Below, piece after piece: positions 4,979-5,911 of a DNA stretch of 5,911 nt (the first letter of the stretch is position 1; every line of letters begins with the position of its first letter). Position numbers and translations under genes: made by a program. The DNA lies in the NCBI GenBank assembly GCA_964531225.1, contig CAZHDB010000053.1:1-5911 (forward strand), in the 5' to 3' direction. Source of the stretch: CAZHDB01 sp964531225. GTDB taxonomy: Archaea > Thermoproteota > Thermoprotei_A > Sulfolobales > Desulfurococcaceae. The notes under the pieces are model-generated. The model saw nothing but the letters and a program-made list of their open reading frames with translations. It ran no database searches and had not been told where the DNA came from.

Positions 4979-5332
4979 ATGGTGTCACAGACTCTTAATC
5001 TAGATGAGTTTGAAGATATAATCAATATGTTGAGTAGATTCAGCCAATGCAGAATGTACAGTATAATAGATCGATTAGCCAATGCTACCTCCAGAGGTGC
5101 AGTATACACATCACTATATGAGGCGGTTAGAATGGCTGAAGCTGCGGTACAGAGGGAGGATAAACTATTATGTGATAGGCCTAGGGAGGTTAAAGCCTAT
5201 TTAGCTCCTAGGGAGACTATTATGAAGCTACTCAATATAAGTGATGACAAGATCCTGATCGAGATTGCTAAGAAGATCGCTATTGCATCCCTAACACCAC
5301 GTAGGAGAGGAGATAAAGAGGAGGGGGTGTAG
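4979..5332 (+). CDS. csa5: Csa5, small subunit (Cas11-type) of type I-A Cascade
   Basis: This 117-residue, largely alpha-helical protein has no membrane segment. Helices are predicted at about 8-34 (NLDEFEDIINMLSRF), 42-60 (VYTSLYEAVRMAEAAVQRE), 78-86 and 90-104, with a basic then acidic tail (TPRRRGDKEEGV). Short length, helical content and position directly before csa2 are the hallmarks of Csa5, which coats the Cascade filament and helps with R-loop formation. I identify it mainly from gene order and general resemblance, since the family is poorly conserved. The ATG at 4979 has only a weak ribosome site (AGGGAT, 4968-4973), consistent with a short-leader first gene of an operon. The stop lies 7 nt before csa2. 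Confidence 0.8.
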   Translation: MVSQTLNLDEFEDIINMLSRFSQCRMYSIIDRLANATSRGAVYTSLYEAVRMAEAAVQREDKLLCDRPREVKAYLAPRETIMKLLNISDDKILIEIAKKIAIASLTPRRRGDKEEGV

Positions 5333-5339
5333 AGGGGTT

Positions 5340-5911
5340 ATGGCGTACCTAAGCCTTGGTGTTAGACTACTAGTTAATGTTGAAGCTCTCAATATGGTTG
5401 AGAGTGTCGGTAACTATACAAGGCATAGGAAGGCAGCTATCATATATCCTGGAGAGAATGGATCATATGCTATCCGATGGGTTCCAGTAGTTAGTGGTGA
5501 AGCACTAGCCCATGCATACCAATGCTGGCTTTCAAAACTAGCAAGCGATCGTGGGCTACCCGTTTGCGAGTACTGTGGTAGATGCGAGTTTACTAAGCAT
5601 GCTGATACTAAACTATTTGGTTCAAGTAGCTGGGAGAGGGAATTAGCATCACTACTTGAGAAACTAGCTAAGGAGAGAACAGTTGATCCGGATAGGCTAC
5701 ACCATATTGAGAGGACTGTTGTTGAAAACTGTATTGTTGAGGATATTGGCGGCTTTATGCTCCCGGCACGTCCATTACCAGTCCGTAGAACGAGCAGGTT
5801 CCTTGTAAGCTATATGGTTCCAGCCTATGACCAGGCTGAGAATATTGCTCTAGAACCACAGATGCATACTCGTAGCTCTACACGGGTAGCTGGTGGTGAG
5901 GAGGTTAGTGG
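5340..5911 (+). CDS. csa2: Csa2/Cas7, backbone subunit of type I-A Cascade (truncated by the window end)
   Basis: The first 190 residues of a Cas7 (DevR/Csa2 family) RAMP protein are present; the family is usually about 300-350 residues, so roughly 40 percent lies beyond the window. Cas7 subunits polymerise along the crRNA spacer and bind target DNA. Diagnostic stretches are the opening YLSLGVRLLVNVEALNMVE (first ferredoxin-like strand and helix), RWVPVVSGEALAHAYQCWL (46-64), GLPVCEYCGRCEFTKH (72-87; cysteines 76, 79 and 82), and the RRTSRFLVSYMVPAYDQAEN segment (149-168) with ALEPQMHTR. The ATG at 5340 is preceded by GGTG (5326-5329, 10 nt spacing) inside the csa5 tail. The reading frame is intact to the last base. 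Confidence 0.95.
   Translation, partial: MAYLSLGVRLLVNVEALNMVESVGNYTRHRKAAIIYPGENGSYAIRWVPVVSGEALAHAYQCWLSKLASDRGLPVCEYCGRCEFTKHADTKLFGSSSWERELASLLEKLAKERTVDPDRLHHIERTVVENCIVEDIGGFMLPARPLPVRRTSRFLVSYMVPAYDQAENIALEPQMHTRSSTRVAGGEEVS

Overview
The window is the core of a type I-A (Csa/Apern) CRISPR-Cas locus from an AT-rich, probably hyperthermophilic crenarchaeon. Csa1, Csa5 and Csa2 are subtype I-A markers. The genes use many ATA, AGA and AGG codons and GGTG-type Shine-Dalgarno sites, and candidate TATA boxes precede several genes. Desulfurococcales-like is my best guess, but the exact taxon cannot be read from this sequence. A run of exactly 100 N (3673-3772) is a scaffold gap whose true length is unknown.

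Left edge (1-904): bases 1-25 look like one CRISPR repeat read on the minus strand. It would be the leader-proximal repeat of an array that runs out of the window to the left. A gene-free AT-rich leader (26-202) separates it from csa3a (203-904, minus), a CARF plus winged-helix regulator.

Adaptation module (1015-3672, plus): csa1, cas1, cas2 and cas4 are packed with 4-bp, 0-bp and 2-bp junctions and form one operon. It diverges from csa3a across a 110-bp region holding a perfect 8+4+8 dyad, a strong candidate regulator site. cas4 has no ATG, GTG or TTG upstream of its first iron-sulfur cysteine. It probably starts at ATA (3104), 8 nt after a GGTGAT ribosome binding site.

Middle (3673-4853): after the gap come, on the minus strand, the N-terminal 114 codons of a HEPN-domain protein (its C-terminus and any MNT partner would lie in the gap) and csa3b, a second CARF-HTH regulator.

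Interference module (4979 to end, plus): csa5 (small subunit) is followed 7 nt later by csa2/cas7 (backbone subunit), which is cut by the window end after 190 codons. It diverges from csa3b across a 125-bp region with imperfect dyads.

Together: Cas1, Cas2, Cas4 and Csa1 would capture and integrate spacers at the leader-repeat junction on the left. Csa5 and Csa2 start the Cascade operon that uses the crRNAs. Each module is paired head-to-head with its own Csa3 regulator. The HEPN gene is an accessory, possibly toxin-antitoxin, insertion between the modules.
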